Below the pieces are notes generated by a model, which had not been told where the DNA came from, made no database searches, and saw only the letters and a list, made by a program, of their open reading frames with translations. The position numbers were made by a program, and so were the translations under genes. From contig CP021371.1 of assembly GCA_002600635.1 (NCBI GenBank), forward strand, positions 2,111,001-2,175,000: 64,000 nucleotides of DNA, in the 5' to 3' direction. The DNA is from Rhizobium sp. ACO-34A (lineage in GTDB: Bacteria > Pseudomonadota > Alphaproteobacteria > Rhizobiales > Rhizobiaceae). This document shows positions 61,996 to 64,000 of this stretch, one piece after another (the stretch's first letter is position 1; each line of letters opens with the position of its first letter).

Positions 61996-62781
61996 TTATA
62001 ATGAATCATTGGTTGCCTGATCCCGTCGCATTTTATGGGAGGGGGAGGGCTCAGAGGTCTTGAGGCGTGCTTCCAGATGGATACGGATGGCTTCGTCGAT
62101 CGTCTGCCAGTCGGTGAGCATCAGGCTCGAGAATCGATAGAGAACCGTCAGGTCCTTGCCGATATGGATATCGCGCTGGCAGTCGCCGCTGGTGGCAAGC
62201 GACGGGTCGGCGGGAAGGATGCAACGCACGGCGTAGCTCTTCCCATCGGGTAAATCCGCGGTGAGCAGCGTCTCGTTGTCGTATCCGGTGCCTCGGCGAA
62301 ACTTGTGAAGCGTAAGTCCGGCTGGACCATTTTGTGAGGAGCCGTCAAAGAGCAGGGAGTAGATCGGCCCAACCCGGCCGGACATGTCGCGAGACATGGT
62401 GCTCTGCGAAATCTGCAGGAATATCAGCGAGTCGGTGCTGGTGATGTCGTCGAATCGCCGGCGCAGATCCTTGCTGTAGCCAGTCATTTCCGGCCAGAGA
62501 AGATATAGGTCCACCCGTTCGCTCTTGCCGTCGTGGCGCTGGTCCTCGAAACGGATGGTGTTTGCTTCCAGTTGTAGCTGATCCTGGCCGATGGCGATGG
62601 TGAAGCTGGATGGGTTGTCCGTGTGTCCGGCGAGTGCAAGCTCCTGTCCAAAGCTGCGGCCGAAGACGTGGACTGCAAGGGAAAGCAGGGCAAGAGCCGC
62701 GATTGCCGATGTCACGATGAACAGAAAGCGATTGGATATCAGCGGGCTGTGGTCGTGCGCATCGTCTGCCGTGTTCGCCAT
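61996..62781 (-). CDS. Membrane-anchored hypothetical protein
   Basis: About 261 residues. One hydrophobic segment (FIVTSAIAALALLSLAVHVF, ~20-39) anchors the N-terminus. The rest is periplasmic and hydrophilic, with YLLWPEMTGYSKDLRRRFDD and two cysteines (RCILP, GDCQ) that could form a disulfide. I recognise no named domain. ATG 62781 is chosen with AAGG upstream; ATG 62787 is possible. On the same strand as the C93 peptidase gene but behind a strong terminator. Confidence 0.7.
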   Translation of the reverse strand: MANTADDAHDHSPLISNRFLFIVTSAIAALALLSLAVHVFGRSFGQELALAGHTDNPSSFTIAIGQDQLQLEANTIRFEDQRHDGKSERVDLYLLWPEMTGYSKDLRRRFDDITSTDSLIFLQISQSTMSRDMSGRVGPIYSLLFDGSSQNGPAGLTLHKFRRGTGYDNETLLTADLPDGKSYAVRCILPADPSLATSGDCQRDIHIGKDLTVLYRFSSLMLTDWQTIDEAIRIHLEARLKTSEPSPSHKMRRDQATNDSL

Positions 62782-62942
62782 GCCCATCCCTTGCCCAAGT
62801 AAGGGATTCGCAGTGCCCGCTCGCATTGTCCTCGGCAGGCAGCTTTCGAATCCGTGATCGTCTATCGTGGGTGAGCGTCGATGAAGATGGTTAACGCAGC
62901 GTAAAGGATGTGGTGGCGCGGGATGCTGTGTGAGTGGCGAGT

Positions 62943-62984
62943 GGAAAAAAAGTGAGCCGGTCCCGGGATGAGCGGGACCGGCTC
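62943..62984 (-). terminator. Intrinsic terminator after the 63060 gene
   Basis: A perfect 12-bp stem GAGCCGGTCCCG/CGGGACCGGCTC (62954-62965 with 62973-62984). Read on the minus strand it is followed by A-C and a run of seven T. Confidence 0.88.
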
Positions 62985-63059
62985 GTTGGCTCCGGTCGGG
63001 GACGGGGTATGCGGGGACAGACCGGGCCAGAATTTGTCCAGGCTTGCTCGGTATGCAGG

Positions 63060-63671
63060 CTAGTTCGTGCCGACGCTGCCGACTGCAGGTGCGCGACCGT
63101 CCTGAAGCTTGACCCAACGACCGGGATCATCGGTCGACTGGCGCTTGAGGTAAGTGTATTCCGTGTCGGACCAGAGCAGGACCTTGTTGCGCATGTTGTC
63201 GAGAACGAAGTCGCCGCGGTCGGTTCTCACCGTGAGTACCGCGTGACCTTCTCCGCTCGGCTGCAATACGACGGTAATCAGCAGGTCGGAGGCCGAGAAC
63301 CCCTTTTCCATCAAAAGCTTGCGCTTGAGGAGCACGAAGTCTTCGCAGTCGCCGACGGTGTGCGGGTAGGCCCAGCGCTCTTCGACACCATATATCTCCA
63401 TGTCGGTCATCGGAGTGATCGAGCTGTTGACGGTGTAGTTGACGTCGAGCAGGACTTTCCAGTTGTCCTCGGTCAGCAGGGCGGGACCCGTGTCGCCTCC
63501 GGCCGGCCGGCATTCGCTCGCATAGATCTTGCAGAATTCATAGTGACCGATCGGCGGGTTTGCCTTGCCGATGATCTTCATGCCGGCAGGTACTGCGGCG
63601 GCTGGTGCGGCGAGCGCTCCGAGCAGTGCCACGGTCAGAAATCCAATCCCCAGAGTTTTCTTTTTTGTCAT
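63060..63671 (-). CDS. Transglutaminase-like cysteine peptidase (C93), second copy
   Basis: 203 residues with a signal peptide (cut after AAA, ~26). Catalytic Cys109 in HTVGDCEDFV, His143 in EGHAVLTVRT, Asp158 in FVLDN. The fold and triad spacing match the copy at 17685, though overall identity is low. The nearest better-studied relative is the periplasmic adhesin protease LapG. No LapD or adhesin gene is nearby. A strong terminator follows, so it is a single-gene unit. Confidence 0.9.
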   Translation of the reverse strand: MTKKKTLGIGFLTVALLGALAAPAAAVPAGMKIIGKANPPIGHYEFCKIYASECRPAGGDTGPALLTEDNWKVLLDVNYTVNSSITPMTDMEIYGVEERWAYPHTVGDCEDFVLLKRKLLMEKGFSASDLLITVVLQPSGEGHAVLTVRTDRGDFVLDNMRNKVLLWSDTEYTYLKRQSTDDPGRWVKLQDGRAPAVGSVGTN

Positions 63672-64000
63672 TTGTTGTCTCCCTGTGATGGAGCCAACAT
63701 GACACGTATATTTTGATCTCTCGCAAAATGTCGAAGTAAAATACGACGTTCAATAGATTTAAACTTGCAGATAAAGAGAATAAAACAAGTATAAAATAAA
63801 AATAAAACTTAAGCGGCATTCGATGAAAAATTTCGTCGAATTTTACCTTGTTTGGGCGGCGCGAATTTCCTGATGAGGGGTGGGAAGGAGTTTAATACTC
63901 TGAAATTACAGAATAAAATTCCATTCCCAATTATTTTTCGGCGCAAGCCGATTTCCGATCTCGGCTATGTGGCGGAGTGCGCTTGATCTGTGACCCGAAT
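63672..64000. other. AT-rich non-coding end of the window (329 bp)
   Basis: No gene is supported. The stretch 63740-63830 is strongly AT-rich compared with the rest and probably holds the promoter of the C93 peptidase gene, but no clear -35/-10 pair is seen. Confidence 0.5.

Overview
The window is a chromosomal segment of an alphaproteobacterium of the Rhizobiales, most likely a member of the Rhizobiaceae. The evidence is the gene set and order: radC-map-sfsA, phaC beside alaC-hom, aapJQMP divergent from metC, clpS-clpA, and the long rpsB-tsf-pyrH-frr-uppS-cdsA-rseP-bamA-lpxD-fabZ-lpxA-lpxI-lpxB run. Alphaproteobacterial markers such as NDUFS4-like and CHCC zinc-finger proteins, DUF3126, EipB and phasin agree. 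So do RIME-like intergenic repeats and tRNA promoters of the rhizobial CTTGCG-N17-(C/A)TATAA type. I cannot name the species from sequence alone.

Layout. 1-8.9 kb: the 3' end of recQ, then radC-map-sfsA and phaC on the minus strand, then a small lipoprotein, alaC and hom on the plus strand. 9.1-12.4 kb: two tiny paralogous membrane proteins, recJ, and two identical tRNA-Glu genes, each with its own near-identical promoter. 12.4-15.2 kb: a lipoprotein, glyoxalase I, a double cold-shock protein, a DUF192 protein and tRNA-Pro. 15.2-18.9 kb is the most irregular part. It has a non-coding stretch, an NDUFS4-like complex I protein and tRNA-Arg. It also has a DUF429 gene boxed in by outward-pointing copies of a ~20-bp motif, including a 32-bp inverted repeat, and a LapG-like (C93) peptidase. 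18.9-30.5 kb: an SNase-fold protein, the general amino-acid ABC transporter aapJQMP, metC, a flavin monooxygenase, a CHCC protein, an alpha/beta hydrolase, an enoyl-CoA hydratase, cysE, DUF3126 and a phasin. 30.7-40.5 kb: clpS-clpA, an NTF2-like protein, azlCD, a LysR/DUF1989 divergent pair, and a minus-strand operon ridA-GDPD-FemAB/GNAT-HIT followed by a 42-aa membrane peptide. 40.6-54.8 kb: eipB and the translation/envelope super-cluster. 54.9-59.5 kb: a zinc-starvation regulon (zigA-like GTPase, znuA, znuCB, zur) with two visible Zur-box palindromes. 59.5-64 kb: a gamma-carbonic anhydrase, a small unknown protein, a D,D-carboxypeptidase with SPOR domain, an unknown membrane-anchored protein and a second C93 peptidase.

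How the genes work together. Most of the region is housekeeping: translation, lipid A and outer-membrane assembly, protein quality control, amino-acid uptake and synthesis, and storage polymer. No prophage, CRISPR array or intact insertion sequence is visible. The best candidates for something undescribed are the repeat-bounded DUF429 cassette next to tRNA-Arg and the tandem family of 70-residue membrane proteins between hom and recJ. An SNase-fold protein that has lost two catalytic acids, and the zinc-uptake ATPase ZnuC with a long histidine-rich tail, are weaker candidates.
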